Counted from the stretch's first letter, positions 35,254 to 45,280 are shown. The stretch: 64,000 nt of DNA from Collimonas arenae (GCF_001584165.1 NZ_CP013233.1:4658620-4722619), one strand, 5' to 3'. Numbers and translations are program-made. The notes: generated by a model from the sequence alone, not told the origin.

Positions 35254-36006
35254 TCAATCGTCGTCCGCGCCACTCGGCAGGATCAGCTTGTTCAGCCTGG
35301 CGGCGGGTGCCGCCAGCGTGGTGTCGTGCCACATGCCGTTCCAGCCGGGCGGCCATGGCAGCGGTGGACCGCTGTACTCGGGTACGTTCTTGCGCACTGG
35401 GATCACCGGCAGGCTTGGCGGCAATACGCCGCCGCTCCAGCCGAGGCTGAACGCATAGTCGGGCAGCAAGGCGTCGCAGATGTGGGCAAACCAGTTGCTG
35501 TGATCCTCGTCGCGTCCCAATGCCTGCGCCAGGCCGTGCGGATCGAATTGCGCCAGGGCGCTCGCCAGTTCCGGCACTGAAGCGCCGGGCTGGTCGCCCC
35601 AGCCGAGGATCGGATTGAAATTGTAATCGGCGCCGGAACCGTACCAGCCTTCGCGCCATGGGCGTTCCATCCAGTTGCGGCGACCGCAAAATAGGTGCCA
35701 GCGCCAATGCAGGCCGGACGGTTTGGGCCAGTTGTACAGATACAAACGCTGATAACCGGCGCGATGCAATTCGCGCACCAGCGCCATCAGGCGCGCATGC
35801 GGCATGCGATCCGGTGGCGCCCGCCGGAACAGGATCGGCTCGCCATCGGCATGCTGCAATTCGTCGGATGACAGGTTCATGTCGAGCGTTCGCACTTCAC
35901 TACCGAAGCGCGCGGCGACCCAACCGGTCAACAGGTTGACCGAGGTGATCACGCCATAGCCGCGATAGCGATGGAAAATAACAGTGCCGGGTGCGATGGG
36001 TTTCAT
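35254..36006 (-). CDS. Hypothetical protein with N-terminal SH3-like segment
   Basis: The 250-residue protein starts MKPIAPGTVIFHRYRGYGVITSV, a pattern like the small beta-barrel that opens CarD-type or SH3-like proteins (basic, G-Y-G turn). The rest is Trp/Pro-rich (WPKPSGLHWRWHLFCGRRNWMERPW; GPPLPWPPGWNGMW) with no signal peptide or membrane helix. I do not recognise the family. It overlaps nothing and is convergent with the hydroxyacid dehydrogenase. Confidence 0.65.
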   Translation of the reverse strand: MKPIAPGTVIFHRYRGYGVITSVNLLTGWVAARFGSEVRTLDMNLSSDELQHADGEPILFRRAPPDRMPHARLMALVRELHRAGYQRLYLYNWPKPSGLHWRWHLFCGRRNWMERPWREGWYGSGADYNFNPILGWGDQPGASVPELASALAQFDPHGLAQALGRDEDHSNWFAHICDALLPDYAFSLGWSGGVLPPSLPVIPVRKNVPEYSGPPLPWPPGWNGMWHDTTLAAPAARLNKLILPSGADDD

Positions 36007-36198
36007 GTGCGATGCTTAAAAAAGGGCTTATGCTGAAATCAAACGCTACCAGTGTAGCTGCTGCGCCGCGTTTTCATAGATAGCACGCTGTAACAATCTT
36101 TGATTGATACAGCCCGCCCGTAAAAACACGAGGCAGTGATTTTCTTTGCCATGTCCTAGTATAATCAGCCAACCCACAAGGCAGAAAGGACTAGCCAC

Positions 36199-36839
36199 AT
36201 GAAGCAACGTCCACACAATGCAAGTGAAAAGAAAGTCGATCCGCCCGATGCAGTGCCAGACGGCAGTGCGTTTTCCGCCAGCAGGCGCAATGCCATATTG
36301 CTGACCGGCGTCAGTTTCGCATTGCTGAGTACGCCACGCTGGATGCGGCAAGCATCCGCCCAAACCCAATCCCCCCTCCCGTAACACCCGCCGCATCCGC
36401 ATCCTCTCCGCAAAATCCCGCCAATCAGCAGCAAAGTAATTTCCTGGCTCTATCGACATTGTTGACCGGTACGCAAAAACTCAATCCGCGCACCGGCACG
36501 AGAATCTATGGCGCGCTGAGTACGCAGGCGATCGAGTTTGAAAAGCAGGCTGCGGCGCTTTGGCAATACGCGCTCGATCATCAGATCAAGGATGTGGATA
36601 ACCTGGCGGCGGCGGTCGGCAACGATTCTGCGCTCTCGCTGGTATTGCATCGGATTATCAGCGCCTGGTATCTGGGCGTCGTCGGCGACGACGGCGTAAC
36701 CGGCGGCGCCAAAGTCGTCTCATTCGAGTCGGCGCTGATGTTTGACCAGGTCCGCGACGCGGTGGTGGTGCCGACCTATTGTCGCGCCGCTCCCGGCTAT
36801 TGGGTGACACAACCGGCAGTCTTGAAAGCGGGGGGTTGA
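36199..36839 (+). CDS. Sugar/gluconate dehydrogenase small (gamma) subunit, frameshifted as sequenced
   Basis: This is the first gene of a three-gene membrane FAD dehydrogenase operon. Frame 1 (36199-36384) encodes a Tat-like signal (SASRRNAILLTGVSFALL ... ASAQTQS). The body (FLALSTLLTGTQKLNPRTGTRIYGAL ... YLGVVGD) reads in another frame to 36839. The shift falls in the C6 run at 36371-36376; one more C restores a single ~213-residue protein of the family that chaperones and exports the catalytic subunit. The stop at 36382 is thus probably artefactual. Confidence 0.85.
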
Positions 36840-36841
36840 AC

Positions 36842-38443
36842 ATGGCCGATAACTTGTCTGCCGATGTCGTGATCGTGGGTTCCGGCGTCGCCGGCGCTTT
36901 GGTTGCGCATCAACTTGCCTTGTCTGGCGCATCGGTACTGGTGCTGGAAGCCGGGCCGCGGATCGAACGCTGGCGCATCGTCGAAAACTATCGGAATACG
37001 CCGAGCAAAGACGATTTCATGGTGCCCTACCCGTCCACCAAATATGCGCCGCATCCGGAATACACGCCGGAAAACAATTACCTGATCCTCAAGGGAACAC
37101 ACAAATACAATTCGCAATACATCCGCGCAGTGGGTGGTACGACCTGGCACTGGGCCGCCGCTGCATGGCGCTTCCTGCCTAACGACTTCAAGATGAAAAC
37201 CTTGTACGGCGTCGGCCGCGACTGGCCGATCAGTTACGACGAGCTGGAGCCGTACTATTACCGCGCCGAAGTCGAGCTTGGAGTATCCGGCCCCAACGAC
37301 GGCACCGATCTCGGCTCGCCGCGCAAACAGCCGTATCCGATGGATCACCTGCCGCTCTCGTGGAATGACCAGCGCTTCAGCGCCGTCGTCAATGCCGCCG
37401 GCCATAAGGTCGTGTCGGAGCCGGTGGCGCGCAACAGCCGCGCTTACGACCAGCGGCCGAACTGCTGCGGCAACAACAACTGCATGCCGATCTGCCCGAT
37501 CGCCGCCATGTACAGCGGCATCATCCACGTCGAGAAGGCCGAGAAAGCCGGCGCCAAGGTGCTGGCCGACGCGGTGGTCTACCGCATTGAGGTGGATGCC
37601 AAGGAACGCATTAGCGCAGTGCATTACAAGGACCCGGACGGTGTCACGCATCGTGTCACCGGCAAGTATTTCGTGCTGGCGGCGAACGGCATCGAGATTC
37701 CGAAACTGATGCTGATCTCGACAGACGACAAGCATCCTAACGGCGTCGGCAACAGCTCCGACCAGGTCGGCCGCAACCTGATGGATCATCCCGGCACCGG
37801 CGTCACTTTCCTCGCCAACGAAGATTTATGGCCGGGACGCGGGCCGATCGAAATGACTTCCTTGGTGGATATGCGCGATGGCGCTTTCCGCTCCGAATAC
37901 GCCGCCAAGAAGCTGCATCTGAATAACATGGCGCAGACTAATCATGCGGCGCAAACGGCGCTGAAGAATGGATTGGTCGGCGTCAAGCTGAACCAGGAAA
38001 TCCGCCGCCGCGCGGCGCGCACCGTCAATATCAACAGCTTCCACGATATCCTGCCGAATCCGGAAAACCGGATCCGGCCGAGTGCCGACAAGCGCGATGC
38101 ATTGGGCATCCCGCAACCGGAGATCACCTACTCGATTGATGACTACGTAAAGAAAAGTGCGGTGCTGACGCACCAGACCTACGCCAGCATCGCGGCAATG
38201 TTCGGCGGCACAGAAATCCAATTTGCAGACGATTTTGCGCCGAACAATCACATCATGGGCGCGGTCATCATGGGTGGCGATCCGCGCGATTCGGTAGTTG
38301 ATGCCCATTGCCGTTCGCATGACCACGAGAACTTGTTCATCGCCAGTAGCGCCGTGATGCCGGTGGCCGGTACGGTGAATTGCACCCTGACGATCGCGGC
38401 GTTGTCGCTACGCATCGCCGATACCTTGAGGACAGTGCTATGA
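36842..38443 (+). CDS. Membrane-bound FAD-dependent sugar/gluconate dehydrogenase, catalytic GMC subunit
   Basis: The 533-residue GMC flavoprotein starts VVIVGSGVAGALVAHQLALSG and has the GGTTWHWAAAAWRF region. A cysteine cluster, NCCGNNNCMPIC (~215), binds the 3Fe-4S cluster that links FAD to cytochrome c in fructose, glucose, sorbitol and 2-ketogluconate-forming dehydrogenases. The C-terminal catalytic His/Asn pair lies in the HDHENLFIASSAVMP region. ATG 36842 follows the small subunit stop at once. It would oxidise a sugar or sugar acid in the periplasm; which one is not determinable here. Confidence 0.88.
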   Translation: MADNLSADVVIVGSGVAGALVAHQLALSGASVLVLEAGPRIERWRIVENYRNTPSKDDFMVPYPSTKYAPHPEYTPENNYLILKGTHKYNSQYIRAVGGTTWHWAAAAWRFLPNDFKMKTLYGVGRDWPISYDELEPYYYRAEVELGVSGPNDGTDLGSPRKQPYPMDHLPLSWNDQRFSAVVNAAGHKVVSEPVARNSRAYDQRPNCCGNNNCMPICPIAAMYSGIIHVEKAEKAGAKVLADAVVYRIEVDAKERISAVHYKDPDGVTHRVTGKYFVLAANGIEIPKLMLISTDDKHPNGVGNSSDQVGRNLMDHPGTGVTFLANEDLWPGRGPIEMTSLVDMRDGAFRSEYAAKKLHLNNMAQTNHAAQTALKNGLVGVKLNQEIRRRAARTVNINSFHDILPNPENRIRPSADKRDALGIPQPEITYSIDDYVKKSAVLTHQTYASIAAMFGGTEIQFADDFAPNNHIMGAVIMGGDPRDSVVDAHCRSHDHENLFIASSAVMPVAGTVNCTLTIAALSLRIADTLRTVL

Positions 38444-39873
38444 CGGCCCGCCATCACTTTTCCCGCTGGATTGGCGCTGTGGCCTTGGTCGCCGGCGTGG
38501 TGCACGGCGCGTATGCAGCCGATGTCGTCAATGCGGCCAATCCGCCCCCCGGTCCCGGTCCGAACGCCGACCAGATCAAGCGTGGCGAATATCTGGCCAA
38601 GGCCGCCGACTGCATCGCCTGCCACACGGTAGACCCGGCCAAGCCATTTGCCGGCGGTTATCCGCTGGCGACGCCGTTCGGCACCATCTACGGCCCCAAC
38701 ATCACGTCCGACAAGGAAACCGGCATCGGCAACTGGAGCGACGAAGATTTCGTTCGTGCGCTGCATGAAGGCATCGACGACGAAGGCAAGCATCTCTATC
38801 CGGCGTTCCCCTACGCTTCTTTCACCAAGCTGTCGCGTGACGATGTACTGGCGATCAAGGCCTATCTGTTCAGCCTGCCGCCGATACAGCAGAAAACCCC
38901 GGAAAACAAATTGCCGTTCCCGCTCAACCAGCGTTGGGTCCTGGCGGGCTGGAATCTGTTCAATTTCAAGCCGGGCGAATTGAAGCCCGACACCGCCAAG
39001 AGTCCGGAATGGAACCGCGGCATGTACCTGGTCGAAGGGCTGGCCCACTGCCAGGAATGCCATACCCCGCGTAACGTCACCATGGGCGTCGACGGCAAGC
39101 GCGCCTTCGGTGGCGCTCAGCTGGGCGGCTGGACCGCGTTCAACATCACGCCCGATCCGGTCAGCGGCGTCGGCGGCTGGAAAGATGAAGAATTGATCCA
39201 GTATCTGAAGACCGGCCTGGTTCCCGGCAAGGCCTCGGCCGCCGGCGGCATGGCCGAAGCGGTCGAACACAGCTTGCAATACCTCAACGATGACGACCTG
39301 AAAGCAATCGTCACTTATCTGCGCAGCGTGCCGGCCATCAATGATGCAGCCGACAAGAAGCCGCGTTATGCATGGGGCCAGCCGTCTGACGACGACGCTG
39401 ATTTGCGTGGCGTTGCAACGGTATCGGTCAGCAACAACGCATCCGGTGGCGTTGAACTGTTCAGCGGCAATTGCGCAAGTTGCCATTCAGCCAGCGGCAG
39501 CGGCGTGGTCGGCGGTTATTACCCGTCATTGTTCAGCAACAGCGTGGTGGGTGCGCGCGATCCGGGCAATCTGCTGATGGTGATCCTGAATGGCGTGCAG
39601 CGTCGCGGCAAGAATGACGAGGCTTTCATGCCCGGCTTCGCCGACCATTTGAACGATGCCCAGATTGCCACGCTGGCCAATTACATCCTCAAGCAATACG
39701 GCCATGCCGACGCGCCGGCTATCACGCCGGAGCTGGTCAAGACCCAGCGCCAGGGTGGGCCGGCATCGCCGTTGCTGACTTTATTGCCGGTGGGGCTGGC
39801 GGCAGCGGCGTTGATCGTGGTATTTATACTGTTTTTACTGTTCGGACGGCGTCGGCGCAAACCATCGCCGTGA
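38440..39873 (+). CDS. Membrane-bound dehydrogenase cytochrome c subunit (triheme)
   Basis: The 477-residue subunit has a signal peptide (ending AYAAD), three heme c sites (CIACH ~53, CQECH ~206, CASCH ~345) and a C-terminal anchor helix (LLPVGLAAAALIVVFILFLLF) followed by RRRRK. This is the architecture of gluconate 2-dehydrogenase and alcohol dehydrogenase cytochrome subunits, which pass electrons to ubiquinone. Its ATG overlaps the preceding stop (ATGA), so it is translationally coupled to the catalytic subunit. Confidence 0.93.
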   Translation: MTARHHFSRWIGAVALVAGVVHGAYAADVVNAANPPPGPGPNADQIKRGEYLAKAADCIACHTVDPAKPFAGGYPLATPFGTIYGPNITSDKETGIGNWSDEDFVRALHEGIDDEGKHLYPAFPYASFTKLSRDDVLAIKAYLFSLPPIQQKTPENKLPFPLNQRWVLAGWNLFNFKPGELKPDTAKSPEWNRGMYLVEGLAHCQECHTPRNVTMGVDGKRAFGGAQLGGWTAFNITPDPVSGVGGWKDEELIQYLKTGLVPGKASAAGGMAEAVEHSLQYLNDDDLKAIVTYLRSVPAINDAADKKPRYAWGQPSDDDADLRGVATVSVSNNASGGVELFSGNCASCHSASGSGVVGGYYPSLFSNSVVGARDPGNLLMVILNGVQRRGKNDEAFMPGFADHLNDAQIATLANYILKQYGHADAPAITPELVKTQRQGGPASPLLTLLPVGLAAAALIVVFILFLLFGRRRRKPSP

Positions 39874-39914
39874 CAATCGACCGGCAATAATTGCAGAAAA
39901 GGAAACGGAATACC

Positions 39915-40400
39915 ATGGCTTTACGCATCATCGCCACCGGCGGAACCTTCGATAAACACTACGACGAGATCGCCGGTAAATTGACCTTTGCCGCCAGCCA
40001 TCTGCCGCAGGTGATCCAGCGCGCCCGGATCACCGTCGACATCGCGCTGGAAGAATTGCCGTTGCTCGATTCGCTCGACATGCAGGACATCGACCGTCGC
40101 CGCGTGCTGGCATCCTGTTCGCACGCGAGCGAGCAGGCGATCGTGATCATCCACGGCACCGACACCATGCGCGATACCGCCGCCGTACTGGGCGCAGCTG
40201 CGCTCGACAAGACCATTGTGGTGACTGGCGCGATGATTCCCTATTCGATCGATAACTCAGACGCGTTGTTCAATTTCGGATTTGCCTGCGGGGTCGCGCA
40301 AGTGTTGCCACCTGGCGTCTATGTGGCGATGAATGGCAAGATTTTTGCGTGGGATAAAGTCGAAAAGAATCGTGCGGCAGGGGTTTTCGAGCCACTTTAA
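39915..40400 (+). CDS. Short asparaginase-domain protein
   Basis: The 161-residue protein begins ALRIIATGGTFDK, the asparaginase TGGT motif with its nucleophile Thr, and has HGTDTMRDTA, the second signature with Thr-Asp. It stops where the N-terminal domain of a ~330-residue L-asparaginase ends. The frame is clean and begins with a good AAGGAA ribosome-binding site, so it is a stand-alone short form and not a truncation here. Activity is unproven. Confidence 0.8.
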   Translation: MALRIIATGGTFDKHYDEIAGKLTFAASHLPQVIQRARITVDIALEELPLLDSLDMQDIDRRRVLASCSHASEQAIVIIHGTDTMRDTAAVLGAAALDKTIVVTGAMIPYSIDNSDALFNFGFACGVAQVLPPGVYVAMNGKIFAWDKVEKNRAAGVFEPL

Positions 40401-40433
40401 TTTCGCTCTGACACCCGCTGCAATTCGAGCAGG

Positions 40434-40461
40434 CAAAAAAACGGAGCAGGCTAGCTGCTCC
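40434..40461 (-). terminator. Intrinsic terminator of the M3 peptidase gene
   Basis: GGAGCAG-GCTAG-CTGCTCC hairpin with TTTTTTT following on the minus strand, 64 bases past the peptidase stop. Confidence 0.88.
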
Positions 40462-40524
40462 GCATCGGTAATCAACCACATTAGCAAACCGGGGATAGCC
40501 TTCGCCGATCCCCGTTCAATACCC

Positions 40525-42732
40525 TCACTGGGTCTTGGCAGTTTGCGCCATGCCGCGCGCTTCCAGCAGCGGTCCGACATCGGGACCACGTCCATAAAAA
40601 TCCTTGAATAATGCGCTCGGATCTTCACTGAAGCCGCGCGACAGTATCTTGGCCCGCAGCAGGTCGCCGTTGGCGCGCTTGAGGCCGCCGTGGGTGTTGA
40701 CCCAGTGCTCGGTATCCTTGGCCAGCACGTCGCTCCAGATATAGGCGTAGTAACCCGCCGAGTAGCCGCTGGCGAAGATGTGCTGGAAGTATTGTGTGTG
40801 ATAGCGCGGCGGCACCACGTATCCTTCACCGCCGGTCTTCTGCAAGGTTTGCGCTTCAAAATCCATCACCTCCGTGGCTGACGGCGTCTGCCCTGCCGGC
40901 AACTGGTGCCATGCCTGGTCGAGAATCGCTGCTGCCAGATACTCGGAAGTTTCGAAACCGGCATTGAATTTGTGCGCGGCCAGCACTTTTTCCATCAGTG
41001 CGCGCGGCATCGGCTTACCGGTTTTGTAGTGCTTGGCATAGTGCGCAAGCACTTGCGGATTATGCGACCACATTTCATTGAATTGCGACGGATATTCGAC
41101 AAAATCTTCCGGCACCTGGGTACCGGCGAACATCGGATACTGCACGTTCGAGAACAAGCCGTGCAGCGCGTGGCCGAATTCGTGGAATATGGTGTTGACT
41201 TCGTCGAAGGTCAGCAGCACCGGCTTGCCTGCAGGTGGCTTTGGAATATTGATATTGTTCGACACCACCGGTTTGGTGCCAAACAGGAGCGACTGATACA
41301 CATAGCTGTTCATCCAGGCGCCGCCCTGCTTGTTGTCGCGTGCAAAGCCGTCGAACAGGTACAGGCCAAGCGGCGAGCCGTCGGCGTTGGACACTTCGAA
41401 CACGCGCACATCCTGCTGGTACACCGGCAGGTCGGAGCGTTCTTTGAACGTCACGCCATACAATTCATGCGCCGCATAGAACACGCCGTCTTTCAGTACG
41501 TGGTTCAACTCGAAGTAAGGTTTGACCTGGGTTTCGTCGAAGTTGTAGCGCGCCTTGCGCACCTGTTCAGCATAGAACGCCCAGTCCCACGGCTGTAGCT
41601 TGAATGGCTTGGTGTGCGCGGCCTTGGCCTGGCGGTCGATCAGCTTCTGGATTTCGGCCGCTTCCTTGTGGGCATTGGCCGCAGCGGCGGGCGCGAGTTG
41701 CGCCAGCATCCGGTTGACGGCTGCCGGTGTGCCTGCAGTCTCGTCTTCCAGCACATAAGCCGCGTGGTTGGGATAACCGAGCAACGTCGCGCGTTCGGCG
41801 CGCAGCTTGACGATCTGGGCGACGGAGGCGACGTTGTCGTCGCTACCGCCGTCGGCGCGGGTAATGGAGGCTTTATAGATGCGTTCGCGCAGCTGGCGAT
41901 TCTTGAGCTGCGCCAGCACCGCCTGGTCGGTGGTGTTTTGCAGCGGGATCACCCACTTGCCCTCAAGGTTGCGGCTCTTTGCCGCCTGCGCTGCAGCGGC
42001 AATTCTTTCTGGCGGCAAGCCATCCAGGTCGGCCAGGCGGTCCACCACCAGCGCACCGTTGTTGTTCGCCTTCAGCAAGGTTTGCTGGAATTGTGTGGTG
42101 AGTGAGGAAATCTGTTGGTTCAGTGCACGCAACCGGTCTTTGTCTGCCGAGCTCAGGCGCGCACCCGCACGGACGAATTTGACGTGATAGCGCTCCAGCA
42201 GCCGGAGCGATTCCGGATCGAGGCCAAGGCCGGCGCGCTGCTGATAAAGCTGGTCGACGCGGGCGAACAGCGCCGGATCGAGCAGGATGGCATCATTCTG
42301 CGCCGCCAGTTTTGGCGCCACATCCTGCTGGACCTGGTCCAGCGCAGGGCTGGTGTTGGAACCGGTGAGATTGAAAAACACGTCCGAAACGCGCGTCAGC
42401 ATCTGGCCGGAGCGCTCCAGCGCGACAATCGTATTATCGAAAGTCGGCGCCGCGGGATTCTTGGCGATTGCCGCCGCTTCCTGGCGTTGCTGGGCCATGG
42501 CCTGCTCGAAGGCAGGAGCGAAATCCGAATCCTTGATCTTGTCGAACGGTGGCAGGTTGTATGGCAGGGAACTGATTTGGGCGAACGGCGATGGCGCCGT
42601 TGCTGGACTTGTTGCTGCCGTTGGAGTGGCGATGGAGCTGTTCGGTTTGGTGCCGACATCGCAGCCCATCAACCCTGTGCCAATGGTCAACATCAATCCG
42701 CATGCCGAGATACGTTGTATGGAAGCTTGCAT
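40525..42732 (-). CDS. M3 family oligopeptidase lipoprotein (Dcp-like)
   Basis: The ~735-residue zinc metallopeptidase has HEFGHALHGLFS, the HExxH site, near 520, and the M3A context (FDEVNTIFHEFGH; PSQFNEMWSHNPQVL). It resembles peptidyl-dipeptidase Dcp/oligopeptidase A. The N-terminus (MQASIQRISACGLMLTIGTGLMGCD) is a lipoprotein signal with lipobox LMGC, so unlike cytoplasmic Dcp it should be periplasmic and membrane-tethered. ATG 42732 is supported by AAGGGGA. Confidence 0.9.
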   Translation of the reverse strand: MQASIQRISACGLMLTIGTGLMGCDVGTKPNSSIATPTAATSPATAPSPFAQISSLPYNLPPFDKIKDSDFAPAFEQAMAQQRQEAAAIAKNPAAPTFDNTIVALERSGQMLTRVSDVFFNLTGSNTSPALDQVQQDVAPKLAAQNDAILLDPALFARVDQLYQQRAGLGLDPESLRLLERYHVKFVRAGARLSSADKDRLRALNQQISSLTTQFQQTLLKANNNGALVVDRLADLDGLPPERIAAAAQAAKSRNLEGKWVIPLQNTTDQAVLAQLKNRQLRERIYKASITRADGGSDDNVASVAQIVKLRAERATLLGYPNHAAYVLEDETAGTPAAVNRMLAQLAPAAAANAHKEAAEIQKLIDRQAKAAHTKPFKLQPWDWAFYAEQVRKARYNFDETQVKPYFELNHVLKDGVFYAAHELYGVTFKERSDLPVYQQDVRVFEVSNADGSPLGLYLFDGFARDNKQGGAWMNSYVYQSLLFGTKPVVSNNINIPKPPAGKPVLLTFDEVNTIFHEFGHALHGLFSNVQYPMFAGTQVPEDFVEYPSQFNEMWSHNPQVLAHYAKHYKTGKPMPRALMEKVLAAHKFNAGFETSEYLAAAILDQAWHQLPAGQTPSATEVMDFEAQTLQKTGGEGYVVPPRYHTQYFQHIFASGYSAGYYAYIWSDVLAKDTEHWVNTHGGLKRANGDLLRAKILSRGFSEDPSALFKDFYGRGPDVGPLLEARGMAQTAKTQ

Positions 42733-42932
42733 CAATTCCCCTTGTCTATTTGAACTGGATATTGTTTGCGCAATAACAAAAATCAACGCGAACCTTGTGG
42801 ATTGGCGTTGAGATCTCGTTTGCGTGCAGCAACATTCTACGCTTTCGGCGTTAATTCGCAGCATCGCCAAAAGGTCTAGTGCTGATCAAGGCCTATGCAG
42901 ATGTTTTGCGCGGCTGAGGCGATACAGGGAGA

Positions 42933-42966
42933 GAAAATCGCCGGACGCAGTGAGTGTGCGTCCGGC
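42933..42966 (-). terminator. Terminator of the porin gene
   Basis: GCCGGACGCA (42940-42949) / TGCGTCCGGC (42957-42966) stem just past the porin stop; on the minus strand GATTTTC follows, a short U-run. Confidence 0.75.
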
Positions 42967-42982
42967 TTGATACCAGTTGCCG

Positions 42983-44056
42983 TTAGAACCGGTGCTGGAT
43001 ACCGGCAATCACGCCAGTTTGGCTGTTGCCGTAGGCCAGGTCGTCACGCGACAGGCCGACCAGTTGCTGGTTCTTGGCCTTGGCGTAGGCCGCGCTCAGG
43101 TACAGGTCGGTACGTTTCGATAATGCGTACTTGCCGCGCACCGAATACATGATCGGGTCCGCATCTTTGCCATTGGCGACGTTCTTGATGTCCTGATAGT
43201 AGATCGCGCCGATCAGCGTGACTACCGGCGTCACTTTGTAAGTGGCGCCGCCCCAGAAGAAATCGCTGCGCAGGTCGGGTGCGTTGCTGGCCAGCGTCTT
43301 TTTGTAGTTACGATAGCCGAGGTCCAGTCCCAGGTTGCTGGTGACCTGATAATCGCCGGCCAGGTGGATGCTGGTGGCTTTATCGTAACCGCTACCGAGC
43401 GTTGCCGCTGCGCCGTTGACGCGGTCGAATGTTGCGGCGATCCGGAACGGACCGTTTTCATAGCCCACGCCGAGCGCGTACTTGGCGCTGTCGCCGTTGC
43501 TGCCGGCAACTTCACCGAAGCCGTAGGTCGCACCTAGCTTGAAGCCGCCGAATTTACCCTGGTACTTGAGCATGTTCGGCAGGTTGGTCAGCATGCCGTC
43601 CTTGCGGCCGCCGGTGGCGCCGGCTGATGTCACCCACGAATACTGGCCCGAATAACCCATCGGATCGAATGGCAGGATGAAGTCATAGGTAGTCGAATAG
43701 GAACGGCCAGCGACGATGCGGCCGAAGCTGCCTTCCAGGCCGACATTGGCTTGCCGGCCGAACAGCAGACCGGCGCTGTCGAATTCGCCGGTGTCGGTCT
43801 TAAAGCCGTTTTCCAACTGGAACACGGCCTTCAGTCCGCCGCCCAGATCTTCCGTACCGCGAAAGCCGATGCGCGATGTGTTCATCGCGCCGGAACTCAA
43901 GCGGAACAAACCATCCTTGCTGGCATTGGCGTTGTTCACATATTCAACGCCGGTATCGATCAGGCCGTAGACGCTGACGCTGGTTTGAGCGTGCGCGCCG
44001 CAGGCTATCGTGCCGAGTGCGGCGAGCGTTGCCGTCGCCAGGTATTTTCTTGTCAT
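42983..44056 (-). CDS. Gram-negative porin (Bordetella/Burkholderia OmpC-like)
   Basis: The 357-residue outer membrane porin has a signal peptide (MTRKYLATATLAALGTIACGAHA), the mature start QTSVSVYGLIDTGVEYVNN, the internal SRIGFRGTEDLGGGLKAVFQLE signature, and ends in GIQHRF, the C-terminal Phe used for BAM assembly. It is monocistronic with its own terminator. Confidence 0.95.
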   Translation of the reverse strand: MTRKYLATATLAALGTIACGAHAQTSVSVYGLIDTGVEYVNNANASKDGLFRLSSGAMNTSRIGFRGTEDLGGGLKAVFQLENGFKTDTGEFDSAGLLFGRQANVGLEGSFGRIVAGRSYSTTYDFILPFDPMGYSGQYSWVTSAGATGGRKDGMLTNLPNMLKYQGKFGGFKLGATYGFGEVAGSNGDSAKYALGVGYENGPFRIAATFDRVNGAAATLGSGYDKATSIHLAGDYQVTSNLGLDLGYRNYKKTLASNAPDLRSDFFWGGATYKVTPVVTLIGAIYYQDIKNVANGKDADPIMYSVRGKYALSKRTDLYLSAAYAKAKNQQLVGLSRDDLAYGNSQTGVIAGIQHRF

Positions 44057-44174
44057 GTTGCTTCCTCCGGTTTGATTTTGATGACTATTTTTTTGTTGCT
44101 TGTGCTGTTACCGCTGAGCGGCACAAACGCTACTGCGTGATATCGACCTGAGTCCCCCCTTTCCCCGTGATGTC

Positions 44175-45266
44175 TTAGAACGCCCACAGCGCGTCTTGCG
44201 GCAATTGCAGCCAGTACTCCCCCGGCGACAAGCGATGCCGCGCATAGGCGCGCAGGACGGTGCTGTCAGCGCCACTCTCGGCGCCGTTGCGGAACACGCA
44301 CTCCCAGCGGTCGCCCAGATACATGCAGGTCGACAGCGGCAGCTTGATGGCGTTTTCCAGAGGTATATCGGAGATGTTGACCTGCTCGACGCGAATGATG
44401 GCGATGGCCTCTTTGCCGTCGTTATTGACAGCCTGGCCGCGCAGCGTTGCCTTGACGTTGCCGCCTTCCATTTGCAATAGCGCCTGAGCGCCATCGCGCT
44501 GCAAAATCTTGGCCGGCAGGCGATTGTTGCTACCCATGAATTCGGCGGTGAACAAGGTATCCGGCGTCTCATACATGTTTTGCGGCGTGCCTTGCTGTTC
44601 GATCTTGCCGTTGTTGAGCAGCAGGATGCGATCGGAAATCGCCATCGCTTCGGCCTGGTCGTGCGTGACCATCAATGCCGACAAACCAAGCCGCACGATG
44701 AGTTCGCGCAAGAAAGCACGGGCTTCCTCACGCAGCTTGGCGTCCAGGTTCGACAAGGGTTCGTCGAGCAGGATGACCGGTGGGTTGTACACTAGCGCGC
44801 GCGCAATCGCCACGCGCTGCTGCTGGCCACCGGACAATTGATGCGGGAAGCGGTCGCCCAGATGACCGAGGCCGAGCTGGATCAGTACGGTATTGACACG
44901 TTCGGCAATGTCGCTGCCGCCCATCTTGCGCAACTTCAGGCCATACGCAACGTTGTCGAACACTGTCTTGTGCGGCCACAATGCATAGGACTGGAACACC
45001 AATCCGAGGTTGCGCTCTTCGGCTGGGATTTCCAGCTTGCGCTCGCCGTCATACATGGCGCGCGCACCGATCTGGATGGTGCCGGATTTTGGCGATTCGA
45101 GACCGGCTACTGCGCGCAGCAAGGTGGTTTTGCCGCTACCGGACGGTCCTAGCAACGCGACCACTTCGCCGCGTTGCAACTCCATCGATACGCCTTTGAG
45201 AATCGGATTGGCGCTGGCGCCGCTGCCGTAGTCGAGATGCAGGTTGTTGACACTTAATTCGCTCAT
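44175..45266 (-). CDS. ABC transporter ATP-binding protein (Fe3+/spermidine type)
   Basis: The 363-residue ATPase has Walker A GPSGSGKTT (~39), the signature LSGGQQQRVA (~142), Walker B VILLDEPLSNLDA and a C-terminal TOBE domain (~285-360), like AfuC/PotA. ATG 45266 has AGGAAA upstream and follows the permease by 15 bases. With the fused permease and binding protein upstream it forms an AfuABC-like importer for ferric iron or a small anion such as an aminophosphonate. Confidence 0.92.
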   Translation of the reverse strand: MSELSVNNLHLDYGSGASANPILKGVSMELQRGEVVALLGPSGSGKTTLLRAVAGLESPKSGTIQIGARAMYDGERKLEIPAEERNLGLVFQSYALWPHKTVFDNVAYGLKLRKMGGSDIAERVNTVLIQLGLGHLGDRFPHQLSGGQQQRVAIARALVYNPPVILLDEPLSNLDAKLREEARAFLRELIVRLGLSALMVTHDQAEAMAISDRILLLNNGKIEQQGTPQNMYETPDTLFTAEFMGSNNRLPAKILQRDGAQALLQMEGGNVKATLRGQAVNNDGKEAIAIIRVEQVNISDIPLENAIKLPLSTCMYLGDRWECVFRNGAESGADSTVLRAYARHRLSPGEYWLQLPQDALWAF

Positions 45267-45280
45267 GATGATTTCCTGGA

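Noticed and set aside
38248..39486. 412-codon minus-strand frame across the GMC/cytochrome junction
   Set aside because: Antisense to two genes with clear heme and FAD motifs.
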